Source of the DNA: Ferruginibacter sp.
GTDB taxonomy: Bacteria > Bacteroidota > Bacteroidia > Chitinophagales > Chitinophagaceae
NCBI GenBank assembly: GCA_014379905.1
Contig: JACMKX010000020.1
Span: 62,001 to 126,000, forward strand
Reading direction: 5' to 3'
Length of the DNA stretch: 64,000 nt
Each line of letters starts with the position of its first letter. Position 1 is the first letter of the stretch. A model generated the notes under the pieces. It searched no databases, was not told where the DNA came from, and saw only the letters and a program-made list of their open reading frames with translations. The translations under genes and the position numbers were made by a program. This document shows positions 1 to 8,415 of the stretch, piece by piece.

Positions 1-747
1 CCTAACTTCTACCAAACTATCATTCCGGTAAGCGTTGATGCGCACCATGCCGCCGCTGATCAGCTGGCTACTGTCCGACATGGTACTCAGCCTGTTCAAC
101 ACCATATCCGAATACTCATAAAACTCTGTTATCTCAAAATCAATAGAATCCTCTCCTGCAAAGGAATGGGCAGGTACCATAAGGACCGTACCTTCGTTAC
201 AAACCAGCATTGTATCTTTTTTATCATCAATGGAAAAATGTTGCACCGGCTTGCTTAATTGCTGAAAAAGCTGGCTGAATAATTCCTCCTTACTGGCTGG
301 GCGGAAAATTGAATCATTCGTCTTTGGCATTTCAGAAAGACCGGCCAGCCCCGTTGTATCCACCCTATGAAATAATGGTGTGAGCGCATAACCGGTGGGT
401 TTAAACCGGCTGGCATTATTTACAAGCACCGCTGTATCCTGGTTTACAAGTATGGAATCTTTTATAAGCGCTGTATTTTTTTCGGGTGTAATTGTTACAG
501 TAGTTTCTTTATTTCCACTATCTCCATTTTTATTATTTAAGATAAATAAAACTCCCCCTAAAATAATAGCAACAGCTACGGCTACATACAGGATACGGGT
601 AAGGTTGAATCCAGATTGTGTTCCGGGCATACCCGGCTGCATCAGTACCTGCATGTCTTCCCAATGCTTATCCATCTGGCTAAGGTCCGGCAACTGTTGG
701 TTGTCGAGCTGCTGTAATTTTTTTTCTATATTATTATCCTGCTGCAT
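1..747 (-). CDS. Membrane-anchored anti-sigma-like protein, partial (C-terminus outside window)
   Basis: The frame starts at an ATG at 747 and stays open to base 1, giving 249 codons with no stop. The N-terminal 50 residues are polar and Gln/Asp-rich and look cytoplasmic. They are followed by one hydrophobic segment (about residues 51-70) and a Ser/Thr/Asp-rich extracytoplasmic region. The start overlaps the stop of the upstream ECF sigma gene by 14 bp, so the two are translationally coupled. This topology (short cytoplasmic part, one membrane pass, outer domain) and position are those of an anti-sigma factor. I see no zinc-binding anti-sigma motif, so the role is inferred from context. Confidence 0.65.
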   Translation of the reverse strand, partial: MQQDNNIEKKLQQLDNQQLPDLSQMDKHWEDMQVLMQPGMPGTQSGFNLTRILYVAVAVAIILGGVLFILNNKNGDSGNKETTVTITPEKNTALIKDSILVNQDTAVLVNNASRFKPTGYALTPLFHRVDTTGLAGLSEMPKTNDSIFRPASKEELFSQLFQQLSKPVQHFSIDDKKDTMLVCNEGTVLMVPAHSFAGEDSIDFEITEFYEYSDMVLNRLSTMSDSSQLISGGMVRINAYRNDSLVEVR

Positions 748-1324
748 TAGCCCTGGTTTCCTTTTGTAAAAATTTTTCAAATGTTGTTTTCAACAATCGC
801 TTTGCTTCACTCACATGCCACTTGCTGGTACCATCGCCGATACCCAATATTTCCGCAATCTGCCGGTGCGTATAACCTTCATAAATAAACATGTTGAAAA
901 CGGTAGCCGTAGCTGCAGGTAGTTTTGCAATGACCTGTTGTATTTCCTTACCGGAAACATGATTGAATACTTCCGGCAGCAGGGATACTTCATCTATCTC
1001 CTTATATTCAACTGATCTTTTAAAAAGATTTTTCTGTTTGCAAAAGTCAATGCTGCTGTTTATAACAATCGTCTTAACCCAACCGGCAAATTTTCCTTCC
1101 TCTGCATAGCGGTTAATGTTTTTAAATACTTTCAGCATGGCATTGTTGTAAATGATGCCTGCGCCATCCATGTCGCCGGCATACCTGCAACATATTTTTA
1201 TCATATCGGGATAAAAAAGTTTATACAATTTTTGCTGGCTTTGCAGGTCATTCTTCCTGCAACCGGCAATAATGGTATCGATAGCTGTATCCAAAAAGCG
1301 TTTTTTTACAGTGAGTTCAGTCAT
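734..1324 (-). CDS. ECF-type RNA polymerase sigma factor
   Basis: A 196-residue sigma-70 family protein of normal ECF length. Region 2 (about residues 25-95) includes the stretch FAGWVKTIVINSSIDFCKQ. Region 4 (about 125-185) carries the helix-turn-helix YTHRQIAEILGIGDGTSKWH that contacts the -35 element. It should direct RNA polymerase to a small regulon in response to an envelope signal. The gene overlaps the start of the membrane-anchored partner at 747 and is divergent from an S66 peptidase gene 90 bp away, the same arrangement as the sigma/S66 pair near 40.3 kb. The target genes cannot be read from the window. Confidence 0.88.
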   Translation of the reverse strand: MTELTVKKRFLDTAIDTIIAGCRKNDLQSQQKLYKLFYPDMIKICCRYAGDMDGAGIIYNNAMLKVFKNINRYAEEGKFAGWVKTIVINSSIDFCKQKNLFKRSVEYKEIDEVSLLPEVFNHVSGKEIQQVIAKLPAATATVFNMFIYEGYTHRQIAEILGIGDGTSKWHVSEAKRLLKTTFEKFLQKETRANAAG

Positions 1325-1414
1325 CTAAATATAGAGAACTACTATTGAAGACTAAACGGTTGGGTATTTTTTAAGTTTTTTTTACAAAACGACAAAACAG
1401 CTTACATTCATCCC

Positions 1415-2428
1415 ATGAAGCGTAAAGACTTTCTCTCCTCCGTTGGTATTGCTGCTATGGCCGCAGGTGCTATATCGTTGAAACTGGGGGAGTCTGAAAA
1501 AAAGATCATCATTCCTCCGTTTCTAAACCCGGGTGATACCATTGGCATTACCAGTCCTGCGGGATACATTACAACTGAAGAAATTCAATCATCCGTTAAC
1601 AAGATCCGGGAATGGGGTTTTAATGTAAGCATTGGCAGCACGATTGGTAAAAGAGATTTTACTTTTGGCGGAACGGACCGGGAACGGGCGGCAGACCTGC
1701 AACAAATGCTGGATAACACAAACATTAAAGCCATTCTGTGCGCCCGTGGTGGCTATGGTGCAGTAAGAATTATAGACCAGCTCGATTTTAAAAAATTTAA
1801 AAAAGATCCGAAGTGGGTCATCGGCTTTAGTGATATCACGGTGTTGCACGGCCACATCAACCGCAATTGCCATGTGGCTACCATTCATTCAAAAATGTGC
1901 AATAGTTTCCCGGATGACTGGACCAAAGCCGAACCCATACAAATTGAAACCATTGAAAGTATCGGGCATTGCCTTAGCGGAAGAAAAATGAATTACAGCG
2001 CTTTTTCCAATGTAAAAAATAAACCGGGAACAGCAACCGGCGAACTGGTGGGCGGCAATTTAAGAACAATTGAAAGCCTGGCCGGCAGCAACAGCGATAT
2101 TTGCACAAAAAATAAAATTTTATTTGTAGAAGATACCGGCGAATACCTTTACAGCATTGACCGAATGTTCTGGAATTTAAAACGCAGTGGCAAACTCCAC
2201 GAACTAAAAGGATTGATCATTGGCGGTTTTAAAGTAAAAAAAGATGATAGCGGAGATGAGTTTGGAAAAACGGTGGAAGAAATTGTATTGGAAAAAATAA
2301 AAGATTATAAATATCCTGTTTGTTTTGATTTTCCTGTTGGTCACCAGCGAAACAACTTTTCATTAAAATGTGGGGTACAGCACGAATTGGTAGTGGAGCA
2401 AAATGAAAGCAGGTTGATGGAAGTCTAA
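1415..2428 (+). CDS. S66 family LD-carboxypeptidase, exported form
   Basis: A 337-residue protein of the S66 peptidase family (murein tetrapeptide LD-carboxypeptidase, LdcA type), which removes the terminal D-Ala from L,D-linked muropeptides during wall recycling. The family catalytic triad is visible: Ser139 in GFSDIT, Glu239 in LFVEDTGEYLYS and His310 in FPVGHQRN, with spacings close to those of known enzymes. The N-terminus MKRKDFLSSVGIAAMAAGA resembles the export signals of Bacteroidota proteins, so this copy probably acts outside the cytoplasm. It is divergent from the ECF sigma gene at 734-1324. The paralogue at 40410-41318 lacks the leader. Confidence 0.85.
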   Translation: MKRKDFLSSVGIAAMAAGAISLKLGESEKKIIIPPFLNPGDTIGITSPAGYITTEEIQSSVNKIREWGFNVSIGSTIGKRDFTFGGTDRERAADLQQMLDNTNIKAILCARGGYGAVRIIDQLDFKKFKKDPKWVIGFSDITVLHGHINRNCHVATIHSKMCNSFPDDWTKAEPIQIETIESIGHCLSGRKMNYSAFSNVKNKPGTATGELVGGNLRTIESLAGSNSDICTKNKILFVEDTGEYLYSIDRMFWNLKRSGKLHELKGLIIGGFKVKKDDSGDEFGKTVEEIVLEKIKDYKYPVCFDFPVGHQRNNFSLKCGVQHELVVEQNESRLMEV

Positions 2429-2494
2429 TTTTAAGCGCCTATCCGGTTTCTTTAAAGCGGGCTCAGTGGATGACCTTATTACCTGAAGGAAAAG

Positions 2495-2610
2495 TTGTCA
2501 AAATTTTTTTTGGCTTCCAAAAAAATTTGACAAAATGTTTTAAATTGATTTGTCAAATTTTTTTCAAGTATTAAAAAAAAATTGACAAATTTTTTAATTA
2601 TTTGACAATT
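2495..2610. repeat. Two tandem AT-rich hairpins built from TTTGACAA units
   Basis: The first inverted repeat pairs 2495-2513 (TTGTCAAAATTTTTTTTGG) with 2517-2533. The second pairs 2548-2564 with 2573-2590 and uses the same TTGTCAAATTTTTTT arm. A fifth half-unit, TTTGACAATT, lies at 2601-2610. The element sits between the convergent S66 peptidase and CHU_C protein genes, so it may act as a bidirectional terminator. The exact reuse of one arm suggests duplication of the hairpin. Confidence 0.6.
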
Positions 2611-2665
2611 AAACAATTACATACCATGACATTTACTTTTACTGGTCTGCCATAAGGTGCCGGCC

Positions 2666-5600
2666 CTAGCGGATCAGAATACTGGTTCCTTTTTCATACA
2701 CCCTCAGCCCGGTTACCGGGTGAATATAACTCAGCTGCCACACATAGGTTCCGGAGTCTGCACCTACTCCTTTAAAGGTTCCATCCCAGCCATCGGTGGG
2801 TACCCTTGTGGCAAATAATAATTGCCCGAAACGATTGTACAACCTTAACTGGAATTCTTTGGCCAGGTCGGCATTGATTGCTTTTAAGCGGTCATTCAAA
2901 CCATCATTGTTGGGCGTAAATGCTCCGGGTACTTTTATAAGACAATTGTCCAGCACTTTAATGCCTATTTCATCACTTTGTGTACAGCTATGGTTATCTA
3001 TGGTTAGTTGGTAGGTAGCGCTTGTTGGGCCGGTAATTATTTTTGAAATAACAGCTCCGGTATTCCATAGATAAGTGTAACCTGTTGTAGGGGCCACGCC
3101 AATTTCTGTTGTCATGCCAGGGCAGAGCGTAATGTCTGCTCCCAGGCTAAATGCCGGTACTTTATAAATTTGTGTTGACTGGTTAAAACTAAAATCGCCG
3201 CAGAACCGGTCTGTTGCTGTAAGTGTTACGATGTAAACTGCTTCTGTGGAATAAGTATAATTTACCGGCGATTGATTGGAATTTATCACGCCGTTACCAT
3301 TGTTCCATGTATAGTTACCGGTATTTCCCCCGGTAATATCCGTATTCAATGTTACCGTTTCTCCCGTACAATACTGGTTGTTCAATCCGGTGAATCTTAC
3401 CAGGGGAGTATCTGTTACATTCACCATTTTTATAGAATCATCTACGCAGAAGTGGTCGTTGTTTACGGTTAGTGTAATGGTATAATTGCCCGGGGTGGTA
3501 TAACTATGCGGGGGTGGCGTTTGCCCGCTGAATGTATTTCCATCACCAAAATTCCATGTATAGGATAAATTATTGCCGGCAGAAGTATTTGTAAAGCTTA
3601 GGTCCCTGCTCCTGCAAATAGTGTCGGCACTTATGCTGAAACCCGCTGTAAAAGCATTGTTGAGGGTATAGCTGCGGGAAATGGTATCGGAACAAACGCC
3701 GTTGGAAACGATCAGCTGTACGGAAGCAGTAACAGTAGCCACCGGGAATTCATGAGATGCTGAAGGGCCATTTACAACAGTTCCATCACTAAAGGTCCAC
3801 TGCCAGGAGTTGATGCCATTTCCACCAGGGTGCGAAACGATTAAGGTATCTGTGATACATCCAAAATGAACAGAGTCTTCAAAAGCTGCAGATGGTTTGC
3901 CGAGTACATCAAAAGCAATGGTCTCTGCCACACTCTGTGCTGCAAAACAGGTATCGGTAACACTGTTGCCATCTGCCCCGGCAATATTGTGTACTACAAA
4001 AGTTCCGAAGGTATTGATGGGTTGGGCCAGGTTTAATACGATCCAGTTGGTGTAACCGCTGGTGCAGGTTGCATCGGTATTTATAGAAGTAATGTTTACA
4101 GCTGCTGGCCCGGTAATAGAAAATTCTGAACCATTGGGATTGATGCTGCTGCATAAAACAGGGTTGCTGTAAAACAGCCTTATAAAATTGGGGCTACACC
4201 GGTCGTATTGTACGGAGTCGTATATGGGCGCAGGTGCTTGCGTAGTGGCAAACGCCCTTGTGGATGGAGAAGGCATGAAGGCAAAACAACTGTCGGAAAT
4301 GGTATTGCCATCAGCCCCGGTATTAATGTTTACATTAAAATTTCCCGCAGGCAAATTACCTGAAAGCGTAAGTACCACCTGGCTGGTAGTTCCGCCGGGG
4401 TTGCAGCCTGTTGTATAACTACTAACGGTGAGCCCTCCCGGTGTAACAGAAAATTCGGTACCTGCTGCAGATATACTGGCACAGGAAACCGGCTTATCAA
4501 AATTAACTACTACCCTGAATGGTTTGCATTCATCGAAGCCGACGGACTGTATAAGAGGTGGCGTGGTAACCTGTGCAATGGCAAAAGGAAACTGGTAACC
4601 GGCTGCCAGTGGCAGGTTGCAGGTATCTATAAATGTATTGCCATCCGGGGTGCCGTTGTTTATTACCAGCTGGTAATTGCCATGTGGCAAAGGATTTTGT
4701 AAGGTGATGAGTAGGGTATCTGTATAGGTAACGGCAGCTCCGCAAACTGTTTGAATAGAAGCTATCGCAGGGTTACCGGGTGTAATGGAAAATTCACTGC
4801 CGGTTCCGGTTTGTGTAATGCTGTTGCACAATACAGGTTTATTCAATGCTACTTTTAAAATAGTTGGCGCACAGCCTGTATAGCTAATATTATTGATTGC
4901 AATGGGCGGCTGGGCGGCAATGGTAAATGGAAAAGCGGAACCTGCTACCAGTTCGGTGAGGCAAACATCTACCAGTGTATTGGCATCTGTACCATCGTTT
5001 ACTACCAGGTTGTAATTGCCGGGTGGGAGCGAATTTTGCATATTAATTGTGAGTCCTGTAATAGCGTTCTGGCCGGTACTGCATAAAGAACTTATACTGG
5101 TGAAAGGATAAGTATTGGTTCCATCGGTTATAGTAAATTCGCTGCCATTGGCAGTAAGGCTATCGCATAATATATCTTCTGACAATTGAACTCTTATTTG
5201 AGAAGTGTTGCATCCTATCGGGCCAACATTGGTAACAGTTGGTAATTGGTTATCTGTGAGCACAGCAGTACCTCCTGTAAAGTTAAGCGTATATCCCTGG
5301 GTAGTAAAAGTTGAATACCTAGATACCATCAATAAATAATCACTACCAGCAGTGATCGTTGGCATTTGATTTAGTACAGGCGTTCCACCTGCACAATTAA
5401 CATTACCAGTACCGGCGGGTGTGCAGCCTGTTGGTAATTCAGTTGCACTAAGATTTGTACTAATGCTTAAATTGTTAGCAAAAACATCTGTTGCGGGGCG
5501 ATTTGTAATGTCCACTACTGTCCAGTCTATATCAGTTGGAACAAGAGGGGTTATTAAAAAGCCGAGAGTACCGGTTTGATAGCAACGAAACCTATACCAA

Positions 5601-5806
5601 TACACATTTGCCGCTATCGGTGCGTCGAAACAGGCTGTAAAGGGAAGGGGCGGGCCCGAACACGTGCTTACATCAGTTTGATTAAAAGTTAATGTGCCGC
5701 ACACTACAACGGCCGTTTCAGGTCTTCTGCCCGGTCCAGAGCACGCTTGTGCGAAAGCATTCACATTTAAAATGAGCAATATAAAAATAAGAGTAAAAAG
5801 GCGCAT
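2666..5806 (-). CDS. Large secreted multidomain protein with PKD domains and T9SS C-terminal sorting domain
   Basis: A 1046-residue exported protein. Residues 1-20 form a Sec signal peptide ending AFAQ. Residues about 20-190 resemble a Cys-rich pre-peptidase-like beta domain. Four related repeats of about 110 residues follow (about 190-640), each with a Cys near its start, an internal SEFSI/SEFTI motif and a second Cys in the xPVLC region. Next come three PKD-like domains (motifs WQWTFSDG and YTWNFGDG) and an Ig-like domain. The last 90 residues are a gliding-motility-associated C-terminal domain (VPGAFTPNNDGLNDRL...YNRFGQLLF...DGTFKG), a signal for type IX secretion and surface attachment. 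No catalytic domain is visible, so an adhesin or surface structural role is likely. Confidence 0.85.
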   Translation of the reverse strand: MRLFTLIFILLILNVNAFAQACSGPGRRPETAVVVCGTLTFNQTDVSTCSGPPLPFTACFDAPIAANVYWYRFRCYQTGTLGFLITPLVPTDIDWTVVDITNRPATDVFANNLSISTNLSATELPTGCTPAGTGNVNCAGGTPVLNQMPTITAGSDYLLMVSRYSTFTTQGYTLNFTGGTAVLTDNQLPTVTNVGPIGCNTSQIRVQLSEDILCDSLTANGSEFTITDGTNTYPFTSISSLCSTGQNAITGLTINMQNSLPPGNYNLVVNDGTDANTLVDVCLTELVAGSAFPFTIAAQPPIAINNISYTGCAPTILKVALNKPVLCNSITQTGTGSEFSITPGNPAIASIQTVCGAAVTYTDTLLITLQNPLPHGNYQLVINNGTPDGNTFIDTCNLPLAAGYQFPFAIAQVTTPPLIQSVGFDECKPFRVVVNFDKPVSCASISAAGTEFSVTPGGLTVSSYTTGCNPGGTTSQVVLTLSGNLPAGNFNVNINTGADGNTISDSCFAFMPSPSTRAFATTQAPAPIYDSVQYDRCSPNFIRLFYSNPVLCSSINPNGSEFSITGPAAVNITSINTDATCTSGYTNWIVLNLAQPINTFGTFVVHNIAGADGNSVTDTCFAAQSVAETIAFDVLGKPSAAFEDSVHFGCITDTLIVSHPGGNGINSWQWTFSDGTVVNGPSASHEFPVATVTASVQLIVSNGVCSDTISRSYTLNNAFTAGFSISADTICRSRDLSFTNTSAGNNLSYTWNFGDGNTFSGQTPPPHSYTTPGNYTITLTVNNDHFCVDDSIKMVNVTDTPLVRFTGLNNQYCTGETVTLNTDITGGNTGNYTWNNGNGVINSNQSPVNYTYSTEAVYIVTLTATDRFCGDFSFNQSTQIYKVPAFSLGADITLCPGMTTEIGVAPTTGYTYLWNTGAVISKIITGPTSATYQLTIDNHSCTQSDEIGIKVLDNCLIKVPGAFTPNNDGLNDRLKAINADLAKEFQLRLYNRFGQLLFATRVPTDGWDGTFKGVGADSGTYVWQLSYIHPVTGLRVYEKGTSILIR

Positions 5807-5922
5807 AGGTAGTTATTTGGTGTAAGGGATCTAAAAATAATTAATAATATAGAGAATTACATAAATGTGAAAAAAAGAACGCCGTTATCGCCTGGAATTG
5901 CTGTTTTCAAAAAATAATGCAC

Positions 5923-5950
5923 AAAAAAGCCCGGCATTTTAATGCCGGGC
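5923..5950 (-). terminator. Rho-independent terminator of the GH3 gene
   Basis: A perfect 10-bp stem, GCCCGGCATT/AATGCCGGGC (5929-5950), has a two-base loop. On the minus strand it is followed by six T (5923-5928). It lies 20 bp past the stop of the GH3 gene and insulates it from the CHU_C gene. Confidence 0.9.
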
Positions 5951-5970
5951 GGTATTTAGTAATGATATTA

Positions 5971-8187
5971 TTATTGCATTTTAAAAGCCGCTTCTTTTAC
6001 AGCCGTACTATTGCCACCAATAAATATTTTGAAATCTCCCGGCTCTAAAATAAATTTCACTTCATTATTATAAAATTTCAGGTCATCCGGTTTAACAGTA
6101 AAGGATACCGTTTTGCTTTCGCCCGCCCTGAGTGCAATTTTTTGAAAGCCTTTTAATTCTTTAACAGGTCTCACCACGCTTCCTACAAGGTCTCTTATGT
6201 ATAACTGCACTACTTCTTCGCCGGCTACCGCACCTGTGTTTTTTACCGTAATAGTTGCAACGAGATTTTCTGTGGCGCTGATCGTTTTTTTATTGAGTAC
6301 AATTTCACCATATTCAAAACTGGTATAACTCAATCCAAAACCAAAAGGATATTTGGGCGTATTCAACAGGTCGGTGTAGGCAGAGACATAGTTCCTGTCT
6401 GTTTCATTTTTTGCCGGGCGGCCGGTATTAAAATAATTATAGTAAATAGGAATTTGTCCTTCTGTTCTTGGAAAGCTCATGGGCAATTTGCCGGATGGAT
6501 TGTAATCACCAAACAGCACATCGGCAATGGCATTGCCTGCTTCTGTTCCCAGCCACCAGGTGTACAGAATGCCTTTGGCATTATCGGCGGTATAATTAAA
6601 AACGAGGGGCCGGCCGGCTGCTATCAGCACCACTACAGGTTTACCGGTTGCTACCAAAGCTTTTATCAAATCTTCCTGTACGCCGGGAAATTGAATATTG
6701 CTGCGGCTTTTGGCTTCGCCGCTCATATCTCTTTTTTCGCCTGCAGTAAAAACAATAATGTCTGATTGATTGGCTGCAGCAATCGCTTCTTCAAATCCGG
6801 CTTTGGAGCTGTCGGTAATGCCGCATCCTGCTGCATACAATAATTTGTTGCTTCCTTTTTTGCCGGCCGCATCCCAGATAGTAGTGATCCGTGTGCTGTC
6901 ATCCTCCCAGTCGAAACTCCAGAAACCATTGTGATCAGATATAGCCTTTACAAACGGGCCAACAAATGCAATTGTTTTTCCCAGCTTCGGCAAAGGCAAA
7001 ATGTTTTGTTCATTTTTTAATAACACAATACTCTTCCTGGAAATTTCTCTTGCAAATTTTATATGCTCCGGGTTACTGTATTGCTGCTTTTCTCTTTCTA
7101 CATTGCTGAAGCGGTAAGGGTCATCAAACAAACCCATTTCAAATTTTTTGCGAAGAATTCTTTTTACAGCATCATCAACAACCGCTATATCTACCTTTTT
7201 ATCCTTTACCAGTTTTTCCAGGTTGTTGGTGTAGCTGCGGCTTTCCATATCCATGTCGCTACCTGCTTTTACTGCCAGCATTGCTGCTTCATAATTATCT
7301 TTCGCATAACCATGGTCTATCATTTCGCCTATACTCCCCCAATCGCTTACCACGAAACCCTTAAAGCCCCACTGCCCTTTCAACAGGTCTCTTTGTAAAT
7401 ATTTATTGGCCGTAGCAGGAATGCCATTGAGGTCGTTGAATGAATTCATAAAGGTGGCCGCTCCCGCAAGCGATGCAGCTTTGTAAGGTGGCAGAAAAAA
7501 CTGGTTGAGGTGCATTAAACTCATATCAACGCTGTTGTAATCTCTTCCTCCAACAGCAGCACCGTAGGCAGCAAAGTGTTTTACGCAGGCCATCATGGCA
7601 TCGGTATTACCCAATCCTTTTCCCTGGAAACCTTTTACCCTGGCGGCGGCTACCAATGCACCCAGGTAAGGATCTTCGCCGGCTCCTTCCATCACCCTGC
7701 CCCAGCGTGGGTCGCGGCCTATATCTACCATGGGCGCAAATGTCCAGTGGAGGCCTTGTGCAGATGCCTCAATGGCAGCTATTCTTGCTGATTGTTCCAT
7801 AGCGGCAATATCCCAGCTGGCGGCTTCGGCCAGTGGCACAGGGAAAATAGTACGAAAGCCGTGGATCACATCCTGGCCAAATAATAAAGGAATTTTTAAG
7901 CGGGATTGCATGGCAATTTCCTGCAAACTCCGGGTACGTTCTGCACCATACACATTGAGGTAGGAGCCAATCATTCCTTTGCGAACCTTGTCTTGTTTAT
8001 CTCCATCTTTTGTGATAGGACCGGTAGCAACAAAATCATTACTCAGCTGGTTCATCTGGCCGATCTTTTCTGCCAGTGTCATCAGTCTTAAAACAGAATC
8101 TACTTTTTGGTCAATGGTTTTTTTTTGTGCAGCTACCCACATTACCAAACATAGTAGTGGCAACAGGCAAGCAATCTTTTTATACAT
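5971..8187 (-). CDS. GH3 family beta-glucosidase, BglX type
   Basis: A secreted exo-acting beta-glucosidase of glycoside hydrolase family 3. I place the start at the ATG at 8187 because it gives a clear signal peptide (MYKKIACLLPLLCLVMWVAAQ) and a 738-residue protein; the 32 codons upstream in frame are not protein-like. The TIM-barrel domain carries RDPRWGR (about 159-165), KHFAAYG (about 203-209) and the nucleophile Asp282 in VVSDWGS. The alpha/beta sandwich domain and a C-terminal fibronectin III-like domain complete the BglX layout. It lies outside the main locus, next to a divergent histidine kinase, and is a paralogue of the GH3 at 12435-14714. It probably releases glucose from beta-gluco-oligosaccharides; linkage preference cannot be read. 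Confidence 0.9.
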   Translation of the reverse strand: MYKKIACLLPLLCLVMWVAAQKKTIDQKVDSVLRLMTLAEKIGQMNQLSNDFVATGPITKDGDKQDKVRKGMIGSYLNVYGAERTRSLQEIAMQSRLKIPLLFGQDVIHGFRTIFPVPLAEAASWDIAAMEQSARIAAIEASAQGLHWTFAPMVDIGRDPRWGRVMEGAGEDPYLGALVAAARVKGFQGKGLGNTDAMMACVKHFAAYGAAVGGRDYNSVDMSLMHLNQFFLPPYKAASLAGAATFMNSFNDLNGIPATANKYLQRDLLKGQWGFKGFVVSDWGSIGEMIDHGYAKDNYEAAMLAVKAGSDMDMESRSYTNNLEKLVKDKKVDIAVVDDAVKRILRKKFEMGLFDDPYRFSNVEREKQQYSNPEHIKFAREISRKSIVLLKNEQNILPLPKLGKTIAFVGPFVKAISDHNGFWSFDWEDDSTRITTIWDAAGKKGSNKLLYAAGCGITDSSKAGFEEAIAAANQSDIIVFTAGEKRDMSGEAKSRSNIQFPGVQEDLIKALVATGKPVVVLIAAGRPLVFNYTADNAKGILYTWWLGTEAGNAIADVLFGDYNPSGKLPMSFPRTEGQIPIYYNYFNTGRPAKNETDRNYVSAYTDLLNTPKYPFGFGLSYTSFEYGEIVLNKKTISATENLVATITVKNTGAVAGEEVVQLYIRDLVGSVVRPVKELKGFQKIALRAGESKTVSFTVKPDDLKFYNNEVKFILEPGDFKIFIGGNSTAVKEAAFKMQ

Positions 8188-8388
8188 AGTGCAATTAATT
8201 TTTATAAAAATATCATTGATTAAGTTAGAAAACCAGCAAATGCCTACTTCATTTCTACTACAACGTTTTTTAAACCGGCGCAATGGCTTTAATCTGCACC
8301 TTCAATTCTTCATCGTTGGAAATATAATAATTTTTTATCGCATATCTACCTTTTGCTATTTGTAGAAAACCTATATTCATTCCCTACA

Positions 8389-8396
8389 TATATTTG
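8389..8396 (+). promoter_or_regulatory. Candidate Bacteroidota -7 box for the histidine kinase gene
   Basis: TATATTTG matches the TAnnTTTG -7 consensus exactly and lies 20 bp before the GTG start of the kinase. A TTTG at 8359-8362 could be the -33 element, but its 26-bp spacing is longer than usual. Confidence 0.4.
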
Positions 8397-8415
8397 TTCC
8401 TTTTAACTTTATAAT

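Noticed and set aside
5971..8283. Longer GH3 start at 8283
   Set aside because: The extra 32 residues precede a complete signal peptide and lack any family similarity.
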